Notes: generated from the sequence alone by a model not told the origin. 32,729 bases of DNA from JAWXCB01 sp034440455 (GCA_034440455.1 JAWXCB010000088.1:1-32729); one strand, 5' to 3'. Numbered from the stretch's first letter, positions 15,702-23,736 are shown. Made by a program: numbers and translations.

Positions 15702-17983
15702 TTATTTTTCAATACTAAATTTTGAAGAATAGGTTATTTCGTTTTGTACAATCCTGATAAAATAATATCCGCTGGCGAGAAGGCTGACATCGAGCCGGTT
15801 TTCAGAAATATAGTTTTCAATTATTTTTTTCCCGGTGGCATCATAAACGCAGACTAAAGCGCTGCCATCGTTAATGATGATATTTTTTAAATTTATGATG
15901 TCGTGAGCGGGGTTTGGAAATATTTCAAGCGTTTCAATCTTTGCATTGCTTTCATATAAGTCATTTTGGAGACTCCCGCTTTTTAATGCAGACGCAATTA
16001 CTACTGTATAATCTTCTGTTTCGCCACGGGGAAATAACCCACATGGAGCAGGTGCACTTCCATTTTTAATGGTAACACGCATTCGCGTGGTGCCTGATAC
16101 TGCATTTGTTGGTATAGTGAAATTTACCGCAATGTATCCCCCTAAATCAGAAGCAATGTTTACAACCTGTTCACCTGCATCAGTAAAATCATTGTCATGG
16201 TTATAGTCAATCCAAATGCTGTAGTTTTCTAACATTCCATACGGTGTCGATGCACCCGAAAGATAACCGTACATAGTAGTTCCCTGAGTAACTGTGGCAA
16301 TCAGATTGGTAAAATCTGCGTAGCCGTTATTACTCATTGTCTGATTTATTACTCCTCCAATCCACACAAGGTTTAAAAATTCCTGTGAAGTACTTTGACC
16401 TCCAGTAGTGCAATAACCGGCTCCTATGGTTGAAAAAGTCTGGGTAGCCCCATAACCTGAAGGTCCACTGCTGCAAATGGCTTCAACGGCATAATTATAG
16501 GATGTGCCGGCAGAAAGACCAGTTAGATTGATTGAAGGAAGGTTTGAAGAAGTGATTGTCCATGAAGTTGCCGAAATTGTTTTATACCGTAAATGATACA
16601 AAGTCGCACCGGTAACGGGTGTCCAGGAGAATGTTGCACTGGTATTTGCAATATTGGTTACATTTAATCCTACAGGAATGGTACATGGTGCAGTGCCGGA
16701 CTGATCGAGAAAATGAAAAGCAGTCATATTGTTCCCACTCAAAACAAACAAGCTATTGTCGCTGGCAAGCGTACAAGCCAAGCCCCATCCTGAATAGATA
16801 TTCAGCGTATCCAGCCACTGCCTTGCACCTGTATTGCCATATTTTAAAGTAACCATTCTCAGGTACGAAGACCCATTTGATTGAGTAAATTGAGGTCCGC
16901 CTTTACCGGTGACATACACCTCTCCATTGGCTTTTGCAGCAAGGAAATAAGGTTGCTCATCATTGCCGGTTGTTCCATTATACCGGGTATTCCATAGCAT
17001 CGTGCCGCTTGTATTTATTTGAAAGGTTAACCAGTCAAAATAAGATGCATTGATGGAACCATATCCAATTACGCTTAATTTATCTGAAACGAAGGTGAAC
17101 CTGGTCGGGAAATCATATCCCCCGAAATCATAATTCTTTTTCCATAGCTGCGTACCTGACGGATTTAATTTGTAAATCACAACATCCTGACCGCTGGTTG
17201 ATGAAACCTGATTGGCATAAGATGTAAGTAAATAAACATTGCCGCTGCCATCCATTTCCACATCATTCCCTGATTTCCCCAGGAAAGATGCAGTCCATAA
17301 TAAGGTGCCGCTTATGTCCCATGCTATTACCGGTACAGCGCTCAAATTGCCGGAGCGACCGGTCAAAACCACTTTATTGCCTTTCAGACGCATGGATCTA
17401 AAACCACTTACACCGTTGAGATTATTGCTTTGGGTAAATAAGGTAGTTCCATTGGGGTTTAATTTAATTAACACAAACCCTGAAGGGCTGACGGCAACCG
17501 TACTGATGTAGAGGTTGCCATTATCATCAACTTCGCTTCTAAGGTTGAAACTCAAGGAACTATTAACCAGTATAGACATACTGATGGTTTTTTTCCACAA
17601 CAAAGTGCCTGAAGCATTGTATTTCAAAACCACCACCGCATTCGGATAATCTCTGGAAGAACCGAATGAATACCGGTAGCCTACGACAAATACGTTATTG
17701 TTGGCATCTGTATTAACCCAAAGGGGTTTTTCATAATTGCTGCGAATGCCGGATGTTGATATTTTTTCCCACAGGAAATTTCCGAACTTGTCATACTTCC
17801 TTGTATAAATATTCTGGCTCTGTATAAAACCCGATACAATTACATTGTCTGAATTGTCACGCGCCATCATAACACCCGTTTTCAAATAGTTATCAGCGGG
17901 CCTTATCCAGTCGTAGAATACTGTGCAAATAATCCAACACAAGTCATAAAGACCAACCCTGTAAGAATGATAATGTTTTTCAT
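15702..17983 (-). CDS. T9SS propeller/fn3/GEVED protein, frameshifted after signal peptide
   Basis: The open body runs from ~17922 to 15702, but that frame has only a TTG (17942) and no signal peptide. A perfect signal peptide (MKNIIILTGLVFMTCVGLFAQ) starts at ATG 17983 in another frame, which hits TAA at 17903-17905. The frames join at the CAG codon near 17921, where a one-base loss (or two-base gain) is needed to continue into YDWIRPADNYLKTGV. The body has propeller blades, one fn3 domain (VPVGLNVTNIANTSATFSWTPVTGA), a GEVED-like domain ending RGETEDYTVVI, and a T9SS sorting domain (IFPNPAHDIINL ... GYYFIRIVQNEITYS). Either a phase-variable or dead gene, or a sequence error at one base. Confidence 0.8.
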
Positions 17984-18030
17984 GATCTTCAGTTTTAATT
18001 TCCTTGCATTAATCCAGTTCCGTTTACAAA

Positions 18031-18341
18031 TCCGATAATTTCTACTCTTTAAATACCTCCTTGGTGAAGGTAGAGTTAAAGTCCTGATGATTGGGTGATA
18101 ATAGTCACCTTAGGAGAGAATTTGCCAATAATTTCACTCCCTCGCTTGCAGCAAGATTGCATCATGTGGCACAATCCGGCAAGTTTGCAAATTCATGCGT
18201 TGGCTTTCAAAACAGGAGTCAATATAGAGAATTAATATTTCGCGTGAAGATGCTTTTTGCTCTGCTACCTTCTTCACACTCTGCCCTTCAATCTCACGGA
18301 GGTAGTTGGGGAAAAAGTCATTTTAATTTGGGCTATTCTAT
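18031..18341. other. Intergenic region without a gene
   Basis: I see no credible frame. The stretch contains dispersed repeat R2 copy 2 at 18175-18204 and otherwise nothing recognisable. Confidence 0.5.
18175..18204 (-). repeat. Dispersed 30-bp repeat R2, copy 2
   Basis: Reverse complement matches 355-384 with one mismatch (GAATTTGC versus GAAGTTGC). Confidence 0.6.
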
Positions 18342-18758
18342 TCATAGTTCCTTCATCATCCTAACAAATTCATCCGGTGTGTAAACCGGCAACCGGCTAT
18401 GGCGATAGTCACGCTTGTTGCGCGTAATGATTGCCTCCATGCCGGGTTCTGCTAAAGCCGTAAAATGCTGAACGGCATCTTCAAAATCAGAAAACTTGCT
18501 GGAGAGAGCATCCACTACATTTTGCTTCGTGGTGGGCAGCAATTGATGCAGCGTAACGAGGTCATTCAGCATAGATTTCAGTTGTTCTTTTGGAAAACTG
18601 CCTTTCACAAAATAATCTAAATCCATCACTGTTTTTAAAGACACACATAACCCGACTGATTCTTCCTGCGCTGCCCGGAAGAACTGCGCTGACGGTTGGT
18701 GTCTGGAAAAAATCACATCCAGAAAAACATTGGTATCAACGAAAACCTTGCGGCTCAT
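18342..18758 (-). CDS. PIN-domain toxin (VapC-like, PIN_3 type)
   Basis: 138 residues, start ATG 18758. PIN-fold metal ligands are visible: D8 in FVDTNVFLD, an acidic residue near D46/D48 (VMDLDYF), E93/D94 in SDFEDAVQ, and D117 in ITRNKRDY. This layout fits the PIN_3 branch of small RNA endonucleases. In toxin-antitoxin pairs such proteins cut RNA and arrest growth until bound by the antitoxin. The gene overlaps the antitoxin by 4 bp (ATGA), so translation is probably coupled. Unlike the ParE and HEPN toxins in this window, the frame is intact and full length. Confidence 0.85.
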   Translation of the reverse strand: MSRKVFVDTNVFLDVIFSRHQPSAQFFRAAQEESVGLCVSLKTVMDLDYFVKGSFPKEQLKSMLNDLVTLHQLLPTTKQNVVDALSSKFSDFEDAVQHFTALAEPGMEAIITRNKRDYRHSRLPVYTPDEFVRMMKEL

Positions 18759-18994
18759 TTAAGCTGTTTTTTTGCGATGCGGGCAATGCGCTGGTCTTTT
18801 GCCCCTTTTTTCAAAACAGCATTTAAATCACCAATTCCTGTCCATTTATCTGCCCAGTTTGCACCTTGTTTTTCGCTCACTGAGTCAAGATATTTTTCAA
18901 TAAGATTGGAGATGCTGGTTTTTTGCTTGCGTGCCAGTCGCCTTGCTTTCATGATTTTTTTCGCATCAATAGTAAGGGTGAGCTTCGTCTTCAT
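18755..18994 (-). CDS. DUF6364-type antitoxin
   Basis: 79 residues. The start MKTKLTLTIDAKKIMKARRLARKQKTSISNLIE is the ribbon-helix-helix signature of the DUF6364 antitoxin family: a beta strand for operator binding, then two helices. The C-terminal half (ANWADKWTGIGDLNAVLKKGAKDQRIARIAKK) is basic and would wrap the toxin. Promoter-proximal and overlapping the PIN gene by 4 bp, it forms a complete two-gene module. Confidence 0.82.
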   Translation of the reverse strand: MKTKLTLTIDAKKIMKARRLARKQKTSISNLIEKYLDSVSEKQGANWADKWTGIGDLNAVLKKGAKDQRIARIAKKQLK

Positions 18995-18998
18995 AACT

Positions 18999-19025
18999 AC
19001 ACGTGTTTAGTTGTAAAGATACGTG
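18999..19025 (-). promoter_or_regulatory. Possible autoregulatory operator of the PIN module
   Basis: ACGTG occurs at 19001-19005 and 19021-19025, exactly 20 bp (about two helical turns) apart, and the first forms the palindrome CACGTG at 19000-19005. On the minus strand TATCTTTA lies between them, one base from the TAnnTTTG -7 box. A ribbon-helix-helix antitoxin would be expected to bind such repeats. No direct proof. Confidence 0.3.
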
Positions 19026-19247
19026 CTATGATTGAAATCTGCCAAGAGTTAATAGATGAACGTGAACTCCTGACGAGCGCGCTACCAGTGCGACACGATG
19101 AGGAAACAAGATACGAAGCGCCACATCTTAATTACGAATTACGAATTAAGAATGACGAATTACGAATGGTGCTCCACTTCTGCCAACGCGCCTCTTCGAC
19201 TTCGCTCAGGGTGACCCTGCTGCCTACTGCCGCTGCCCACTGCATAC
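19026..19247. other. Intergenic repeats between PIN module and aldehyde dehydrogenase
   Basis: No gene is seen. A short tandem pattern of ATTACGAATTA and AAGAATGACGAAT units lies around 19129-19168, and a REP-like CTTCGACTTCGCTCAGGGTGA around 19195-19217 repeats the motif near 700. Confidence 0.4.
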
Positions 19248-20822
19248 TCATTTTATCTTCTCCTTCCCCCCAATGCTATCTACCTTCAAGCCATTGATAG
19301 CGAACTTCACCCAGTTCTTTGTGCGGCTGAAGTAGGCGTCCATGAGGTTGCTGAGCAGCGTGTATTTGCCGGTGGTAAACGGATACCAGTGCGGCTCGAT
19401 CTTGCTGCCCTGCTGGTCAATGAGGATGCTCTTGCTGTTGCAGAAGGTGATGATGCCCGCTTCGCCCTTGTAGCGCCCGAAGCCGCTATCCTTCACTCCG
19501 CCAAAGGGCAGCGCGGGGTTGCCTTCCGTAAGCATGTGGCTGTTGATGCTCACATTGCCCGTTACAATTTTGCGGGCGACACGCTCTGCGCGCTTCAAAT
19601 CTTTTGACCACACGCTCGCGCCCAAGCCATAAGGCGAATCATTGGCGAGGCGCAGGGCTTCTTCTTCGGTTTTGAATTTCATCACCGCCACCACGGGACC
19701 AAAGGTTTCCACCGAGGCAATCTTCATGCTGTGGTCGCAATCAGCCACCACCGTGGGCGGGAAATGATGGCTGCCCGGCTCGCGCTTGCCGCCAGTTAAA
19801 ATCCTTGCCCCTTTCTGCGCGGCATCCTGGATATGGTCTTCGATGATCTTGATTTGAAACTCGGCAGTTACCGCGCCCACATCGCAACTGCCGGGGTCTT
19901 TGTAATTGATAGAGGGCGTTGACACGCGCAGCTTCTTCGTTTTGTCAACAAGCATGGTGAGGAGCTTATCATAAATCGTGTCCTGCACATATAATCGTTC
20001 AAGCGAAGTACACGACTGCCCCGCATTGGTGAACGCGCCCCACATGATGCCATTGACGGTGCGCTCCATATCCACATCATCGAACACGATGCCGGGGTCT
20101 TTGCCGCCCAACTCGAGGTCAACGGGGATGAGGTATTTGCTGGCATGTTCCATAATCTTGTGTCCCGCGCGCACGCTGCCGGTGAAGTGTATCTTGTCGG
20201 GGCGCAGCTCGATGAGGCGCGCGCCTGTTTCCTTGCCGCCATACACCACTTGAAACGCATCTTTCATAAAGCCGCTTTCCTGCATCATCTTTTCCCATAA
20301 TCCTTTGAGGGGCGTTACTTCTGATGGTTTGAAGATAACGGCATTGCCCGCAAGGAAGGCGAGCAAGCCCGGGACGATGCCCTGGTAGAAGGGATAATTC
20401 CACGGTGCGATAATGAGGATAGTGCCGAGCGGGTCATAGACAATCTTTGACTTCTTACCCATGAGGAAGATGGGCGTGGAGGTGGGATGGTCTTTGAGGA
20501 TGGCGGGGGTGACTTTCTTAAAATGGTCAATGACATCGCATACTTCAAACACTTCTGACACGAGGCAGTCAACCTTTGCCTTGCCGGTTTCTTCCACGAT
20601 GCGGTCAATGATGTGCTCGCGGTTGGCGAGGATGAAGTCATTTATCTTGAGCATCTCGGCAATGCGCTCTTTCACGGTCATGTCAGCAATCTTCTGCTGC
20701 ACGGCTCTTGCTGTTGCAAACACTTTCTGCAACTCTGCATCATTCGGTTCGCTGATAGTGTAGAGCGGAGTGTTATTGATGGGGTTGGTTACTTGGATGG
20801 TGGTGGGTGTTGCGGTGTCCAT
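19248..20822 (-). CDS. NAD(P)+-dependent aldehyde dehydrogenase
   Basis: 524 residues, start ATG 20822. All catalytic landmarks of the ALDH superfamily are present: PWNYP with N142 (transition-state Asn), FKPSE (~165-169, cofactor), FTGSVRAG (~213-220, Rossmann loop), LELGGKDP with E237 (general base), NAGQSC with nucleophile C271, and ETFGPVVAV (~389). The C-terminal NPALPFGGVKDSGFGRYKGE is the usual closing motif. It oxidises an aldehyde to the acid with NAD(P)+ in the cytosol; substrate not determinable, though the hydrophobic tail (WYPFTTGKYTLLSNLMDAYFSRTKNWVKFA) would suit a fatty or other hydrophobic aldehyde. Composition is visibly more GC-rich than the toxin island that follows. No operon partner. 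Confidence 0.92.
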   Translation of the reverse strand: MDTATPTTIQVTNPINNTPLYTISEPNDAELQKVFATARAVQQKIADMTVKERIAEMLKINDFILANREHIIDRIVEETGKAKVDCLVSEVFEVCDVIDHFKKVTPAILKDHPTSTPIFLMGKKSKIVYDPLGTILIIAPWNYPFYQGIVPGLLAFLAGNAVIFKPSEVTPLKGLWEKMMQESGFMKDAFQVVYGGKETGARLIELRPDKIHFTGSVRAGHKIMEHASKYLIPVDLELGGKDPGIVFDDVDMERTVNGIMWGAFTNAGQSCTSLERLYVQDTIYDKLLTMLVDKTKKLRVSTPSINYKDPGSCDVGAVTAEFQIKIIEDHIQDAAQKGARILTGGKREPGSHHFPPTVVADCDHSMKIASVETFGPVVAVMKFKTEEEALRLANDSPYGLGASVWSKDLKRAERVARKIVTGNVSINSHMLTEGNPALPFGGVKDSGFGRYKGEAGIITFCNSKSILIDQQGSKIEPHWYPFTTGKYTLLSNLMDAYFSRTKNWVKFAINGLKVDSIGGKEKIK

Positions 20823-20917
20823 GATTAGTTTGGAGTTTGAGGTTTGGAGTTTTAAAAATCTACAATTGTAAATCTGAAATCAAAAAAAGGATTGAGGGAC
20901 TAAAGATAAAAACTTTG

Positions 20918-21033
20918 GGCGTTCCCCCGCAGCAAACGTGCAGAGCAAAGCGCGGGATCGGGCTTTCCGCTACAATCTTTTTCTCAACGCACGAGGCAAG
21001 GCTGAAAAAGGATTTTCGCTGCAATCTCTAACG
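20918..21033 (+). repeat. Interspersed intergenic repeat, one full and one partial copy
   Basis: GGGCGTTCCCCC starts a block that ends CGGGCTTTCCGCTACAATC followed by TTTTTC. A degenerate echo (GGATTTTCGCTGCAATC) lies at 21013-21029. From memory, blocks of the form GGGCGTTCCC...CGGGCTTTCCGCT.CAATC recur between genes in many Bacteroidota genomes; this cannot be checked here. Confidence 0.5.
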
Positions 21034-21080
21034 CGGGACAACTGAAAAACTTTCAGTAGTTTTAAAAAGAGGCATTTTAC

Positions 21081-21088
21081 TACTTTTG
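21081..21088 (+). promoter_or_regulatory. -7 promoter box of the 21098 gene
   Basis: TACTTTTG matches TAnnTTTG exactly and ends 9 nt before ATG 21098. The transcript would be almost leaderless. No good -33 box is seen. Confidence 0.4.
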
Positions 21089-21097
21089 AAAACAGTG

Positions 21098-21874
21098 ATG
21101 GAAGAAAAGGGATTTATAGAAATAAAGTTTGACGGTCGGGTTAGCACGGGGAAACTGACTCCAATGGAGGTGGACATTGCAGAGATAAAAGAAGTAATGA
21201 CTGATTTGGAGAATTTTCTTTTTCCGACTCGAACCGAAAAAACTGAAAGACCTCTTATTGCTTATCAATTGGAAAAGGGATCAGCAAAGCATAAATTCTT
21301 TTTACCTATCACAAGTGTGATTCTATTTAATGGATTAATTGGAGAAATCGGTGGTCGAGAATCAACAGATTTTCTTGATTACAAGCGAGCTGAAATTATT
21401 GAAAAATTTCAACGTAAGGCGAAAGAAAAATCCTTCGAAATCACCTTCTCAAGTTCATTAAAGGACAGTAAAGAATTGAAGATTACTAAAAACACCAACT
21501 ATTATAAACCGCAAACTGACTGGATAAATACTGAATTTGATTTGTATGGTGAAATTTATCAAGAAGGAGGGATTACACCAAACCTTCATATCGTCACTAA
21601 GGAGTATGGCAAGCTGACCATATCTGCTACCAAGGAAAAGTTGATGGAAGGAGAAAAAAAACTTTATAAATTTTATGGAGTAAGAGCTAAAGGAAAGCAA
21701 AATCTTGCAGACGGTAGCATTAGTGATTTAAGTCTCCTTGAGTTCATAGAGTACAATCCTGTGTTTAACAAAGATGAACTTAACATTTTGATCAAAAGAG
21801 CAGCACCTAATTTATCTACCATAAAAAATGTTGATACTTGGTTGGCGCAAATTAGAGGAGGTGCGAATGGATAG
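21098..21874 (+). CDS. Unrecognised protein paired with a PIN-domain gene
   Basis: 258 residues from ATG 21098; the frame opens at TTG 21086, but a promoter box lies at 21081-21088, so the ATG is preferred. I do not recognise the family. It looks like a soluble two-part protein: an N-terminal beta-rich part (GFIEIKFDGRVSTGKL, IAYQLEKGSAKHKFFLPI) and a C-terminal part (~125-240) with alternating strands (FEITFSSSLKDSKELKI, LYGEIYQEGG, KEYGKLTISATKEKL, YKFYGVRAKGKQNL). It overlaps the PIN gene by 8 bp, so the two are surely co-translated and it may be that protein's antitoxin or partner, although at 258 residues it is much larger than a usual antitoxin. Local DNA is AT-richer than the neighbouring aldehyde dehydrogenase, suggesting transfer. 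Confidence 0.7.
   Translation: MEEKGFIEIKFDGRVSTGKLTPMEVDIAEIKEVMTDLENFLFPTRTEKTERPLIAYQLEKGSAKHKFFLPITSVILFNGLIGEIGGRESTDFLDYKRAEIIEKFQRKAKEKSFEITFSSSLKDSKELKITKNTNYYKPQTDWINTEFDLYGEIYQEGGITPNLHIVTKEYGKLTISATKEKLMEGEKKLYKFYGVRAKGKQNLADGSISDLSLLEFIEYNPVFNKDELNILIKRAAPNLSTIKNVDTWLAQIRGGANG
21856..21861 (+). promoter_or_regulatory. Strong Shine-Dalgarno deciding the PIN gene start
   Basis: AGGAGG lies 5 nt before ATG 21867, inside the end of the upstream gene. Such perfect sites are unusual in Bacteroidota and favour 21867 over the in-frame ATG at 21828. Confidence 0.6.
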
Positions 21875-22349
21875 CATTATGCTTGATACTTCCTTTTGTA
21901 TTCGCCTTCTGAAAAAGGATGATGCTTTGCACCAAAACGCAGTTGAGTACTTCGAGTATTTTCTACAAGAAAAAGTAGAATTGTTTCTTTCGAGTATAGT
22001 TATAGCAGAGTACAGCGTCAAGGATGACCCTCATAACTTGCCATTAAAAACAATGCGCATAGTCCCATTTGATTTTTTCGATGCTAAACGTGCGGGGGAG
22101 TTTCATAACATTCTGCTTGAAAATAAATCTGCATTAAAAAAAATTGACAGACTTGTCATTAAAGATGATTGTAAAATTTTGGCTCAAATAGCAAATCGTA
22201 ACATTGATGCTTACATAACAAAAGACAGAAGTTCTTTTAGTAAGATAATCGCACCTATTCAAAAGCAAACCAGTTTAAATATCAAGCTAATTGATTTGGA
22301 AACTCCATTAAACAATTACAAAAACGAATTTCCATTTCCGAAGCCCTGA
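21867..22349 (+). CDS. PIN-domain protein, probable toxin of a two-gene module
   Basis: 160 residues from ATG 21867 (start set by the AGGAGG at 21856-21861). PIN ligands: D7 in IMLDTSFCIRLLK, E48 in IVIAEYSVKD, D100/D101 in VIKDDCKILAQIA and D120 in YITKDRSSF, so the likely metal site is complete. PIN proteins are mostly RNA nucleases. The overlapping 258-residue partner is unlike the short VapB or DUF6364 antitoxins, so this is either a non-standard toxin-antitoxin pair or a defence module. The frame is intact, in contrast with the broken ParE genes just downstream. A copy of the ~50-bp cassette repeat begins 19 bp after its stop. Confidence 0.75.
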   Translation: MDSIMLDTSFCIRLLKKDDALHQNAVEYFEYFLQEKVELFLSSIVIAEYSVKDDPHNLPLKTMRIVPFDFFDAKRAGEFHNILLENKSALKKIDRLVIKDDCKILAQIANRNIDAYITKDRSSFSKIIAPIQKQTSLNIKLIDLETPLNNYKNEFPFPKP

Positions 22350-22367
22350 TGTTATACGTTTACTTAA

Positions 22368-22430
22368 CTTCTCCAAACGCCCGCAATTTTCAGCGTTCCG
22401 AAATCATCCGCTTCAAATGGCTGAAGTGTG
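22368..22430 (+). repeat. Cassette-border repeat C, copy 1
   Basis: Starts CTTCTCCAAACGCCCGC and contains CCGAAATCATCCGCTTCAAATG, ending CTGAAGTGTG. Copies 2 and 3 lie at 23035 and 23690 in the same orientation, 667 and 655 bp apart. Each interval holds exactly one antitoxin-toxin pair. Confidence 0.75.
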
Positions 22431-22472
22431 ATTTCCCCGAGCAGGTTTGGGCAGGTAATGGAAATGATTTCG

Positions 22473-22775
22473 TTATTTCTTTCTCCGCACACTCCATGAT
22501 TTCGGATGTATGGCAAGGTGAACTACCGCTGTGACGGTGATTACATCTTGCTTAATCACAAAGAATATTCAGAAAGGAAATCTTCTCACTAATGCCCTGC
22601 GAATGGTTTTGAATAATTGTTGAAAGGCTTCGGGGTTTCTCCTGATTTTCACAAGACACGCTTCAACTGCGTTAAGAAATTCATCACCCAACCCATCGCG
22701 TTGCAATTCATACCACGCGAAGGCGTCATCAACATCTGATTCAACTTCGGGAAGAAAATCAAGAGAGTAGCTACT
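22473..22775 (-). pseudogene. ParE-family toxin with in-frame TGA and no start codon
   Basis: The frame reads SYSLDFLPEVESDVDDAFAW, YELQRDGLGDEFLNAVE, ..., RRALVRRFPF, TGA (22569-22571), then IFFVIKQDVITVTAVVHLAI and HPKSWSVRRKK to TAA at 22473. This is a complete RelE/ParE toxin in which TGA occupies the position of the conserved Gly of the FPFGI motif, a single-base change from GGA. Upstream, no ATG, GTG or TTG lies between the TAA at about 22801 and the first toxin residues; the antitoxin stop (22771-22773) overlaps the expected start. ParE/RelE toxins act on gyrase or ribosome-bound mRNA; this one cannot be made normally. Confidence 0.8.
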
Positions 22776-22989
22776 TGCTGCGTTTTCTGGATTTGACTTT
22801 TACTTTGATTTCATTCCAGGTAATTCTCTTAGTAGATGTGTGGTAGGATTTCAGACGCTGTTCCAGCAATTTTTTTTGTGCGTTGGTGAGAGAAACATCT
22901 GCGTTTTCCTCTGCGATGCTATCCCAAATATCCTCTACCAACAAAATTTTTTCTGGAACAGACAGATCTTTATATTCTTCTCGAAGCAT
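22771..22989 (-). CDS. Addiction-module antitoxin, partner of the dead ParE
   Basis: 72 residues. MLREEYKDLSVPEKILLVEDIWDSIAEE matches the unstable-antitoxin family (PF09720), which normally precedes a ParE-type toxin, followed by LTNAQKKLLEQRLKSYHTS, the usual second helix. The basic tail (KVKVKSRKRSK) is typical. Its toxin gene downstream is broken, so this is an orphan antitoxin that might still neutralise related toxins. Confidence 0.8.
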   Translation of the reverse strand: MLREEYKDLSVPEKILLVEDIWDSIAEENADVSLTNAQKKLLEQRLKSYHTSTKRITWNEIKVKVKSRKRSK

Positions 22990-23006
22990 AGCGATTCAAC
23001 TTTAAA

Positions 23007-23014
23007 CAAAGATA
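23007..23014 (-). promoter_or_regulatory. -7 promoter box of the 22989 antitoxin
   Basis: Minus-strand TATCTTTG is an exact TAnnTTTG, 17 nt before the ATG. It lies between repeat C copy 2 and the gene, so each cassette may carry its own promoter. Confidence 0.45.
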
Positions 23015-23034
23015 AAATTTATCAGGCGAATGGA

Positions 23035-23098
23035 CTTCTCCAAACGCCTGCCATTTTTTAGTGTCCCGAAATCACCCGCTTCAAATGCCTGAACTGTG
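23035..23098 (+). repeat. Cassette-border repeat C, copy 2
   Basis: CTTCTCCAAACGCCTGCC ... CCGAAATCACCCGCTTCAAATG ... CTGAACTGTG, aligned with copy 1 over about 63 bp with few differences. It separates the two antitoxin/ParE cassettes. Confidence 0.75.
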
Positions 23099-23110
23099 CT
23101 CTTTGTGATT

Positions 23111-23416
23111 TCAAATTTTCCTTATTCTCCTCTTCCAAACTTTGGAATTTCATTTCTGATGAATCACCGCAAGAACATGAAGCACATAATAATCAACCAA
23201 CTAGTAAATCTTATAAGGAAATCTTTTCAGACCGAACGATCGTACTTGCTTATATCTTTTTCTGAAAGCAAAAGGATGAAGGCTTACAATCGTCAAAACT
23301 TCTCTGACCTCTAAAAGGAAAGCTTCGCCTAAATTTTCCTGCTGTTGGTTGTACCAGAATATTGCATCATCAAGGTCTTCTTCAGCAAATGGTCTAATAA
23401 TGATTTTTATAGCCAT
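23111..23416 (-). pseudogene. Second ParE-family toxin, two in-frame stops
   Basis: Starts at ATG 23416: MAIKIIIRPFAEEDLDDAIFW, YNQQQENLGEAFLLEVREVL, ..., GLKRFPYKIY, TAG (23201-23203), LVDYYVLHVLAVIHQK, TGA (23150-23152), NSKVWKRRIRKI, then the true stop at 23111-23113. The continuation after both stops matches the conserved ParE end (KIYYLV...VLAVIHQKR.P..W..R), so each stop is a point nonsense change, probably Tyr and Arg codons. The 71-residue remnant lacks the last strands of the fold. It overlaps its antitoxin gene by 23 bp. Confidence 0.85.
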
Positions 23417-23627
23417 GCTTCTTGCTGAGTGTTTTTACAACCTTATCTAATGGTTTGTCCCCTCGCGTGTTTTTATGGTATTCTGCAAGACGGTCTTCAA
23501 CGATATTTTTTTCATCATCAGAAATCTCATCCTCTATGTCAGTTTCTTTTACAAATTTCATGGAACGAAGCAATTCCAAGAGTATTGCTGCTTCTTTAGA
23601 ACCATCATCTTTTACTGTAAGCGTCTT
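23394..23627 (-). CDS. Antitoxin of the second ParE cassette
   Basis: 77 residues if translation starts at TTG 23627 (MKTLTVKDDGSKEAAILLEL, LRSMKFVKE...). The frame is open to TTG 23666, but an exact -7 box at 23636-23643 lies between, which favours the inner start. A DNA-binding-like beta start and helix, then an acidic stretch ETDIEDEISDDEKNIVEDRLAE and HKNTRGDKPLDKVVKTLSKK, fit ParE-partner antitoxins of Bacteroidota. The gene is intact while its toxin is not. Confidence 0.7.
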   Translation of the reverse strand, partial: KTLTVKDDGSKEAAILLELLRSMKFVKETDIEDEISDDEKNIVEDRLAEYHKNTRGDKPLDKVVKTLSKKHGYKNHY

Positions 23628-23635
23628 CAAACAAA

Positions 23636-23643
23636 CAAAGCTA
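23636..23643 (-). promoter_or_regulatory. -7 promoter box of the 23627 antitoxin
   Basis: Minus-strand TAGCTTTG fits TAnnTTTG. Transcription would begin close to TTG 23627, giving a nearly leaderless mRNA. Confidence 0.35.
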
Positions 23644-23689
23644 AAGTTTGTTATAGATTGAGACAAATGATACTGTGATCACCTCAGCC

Positions 23690-23736
23690 TTTCTCCAAAC
23701 GCCCGCTATTTTTCAGCGTCCCGAAATCACCCGCTT
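23690..23736 (+). repeat. Cassette-border repeat C, copy 3
   Basis: CTTTCTCCAAACGCCCGC ... CCGAAATCACCCGCTT; shorter than copies 1-2 at the right end. It closes the cassette array. Confidence 0.7.

Noticed and set aside
22349..22534. A 61-codon plus-strand frame after the PIN gene
   Set aside because: It runs through repeat C and antisense to the ParE remnant, which explains the sequence better.
22368..23736. Integron attC sites for repeat C
   Set aside because: No RYYYAAC or GTTRRRY core pair and no strong internal palindrome were found in the repeat.
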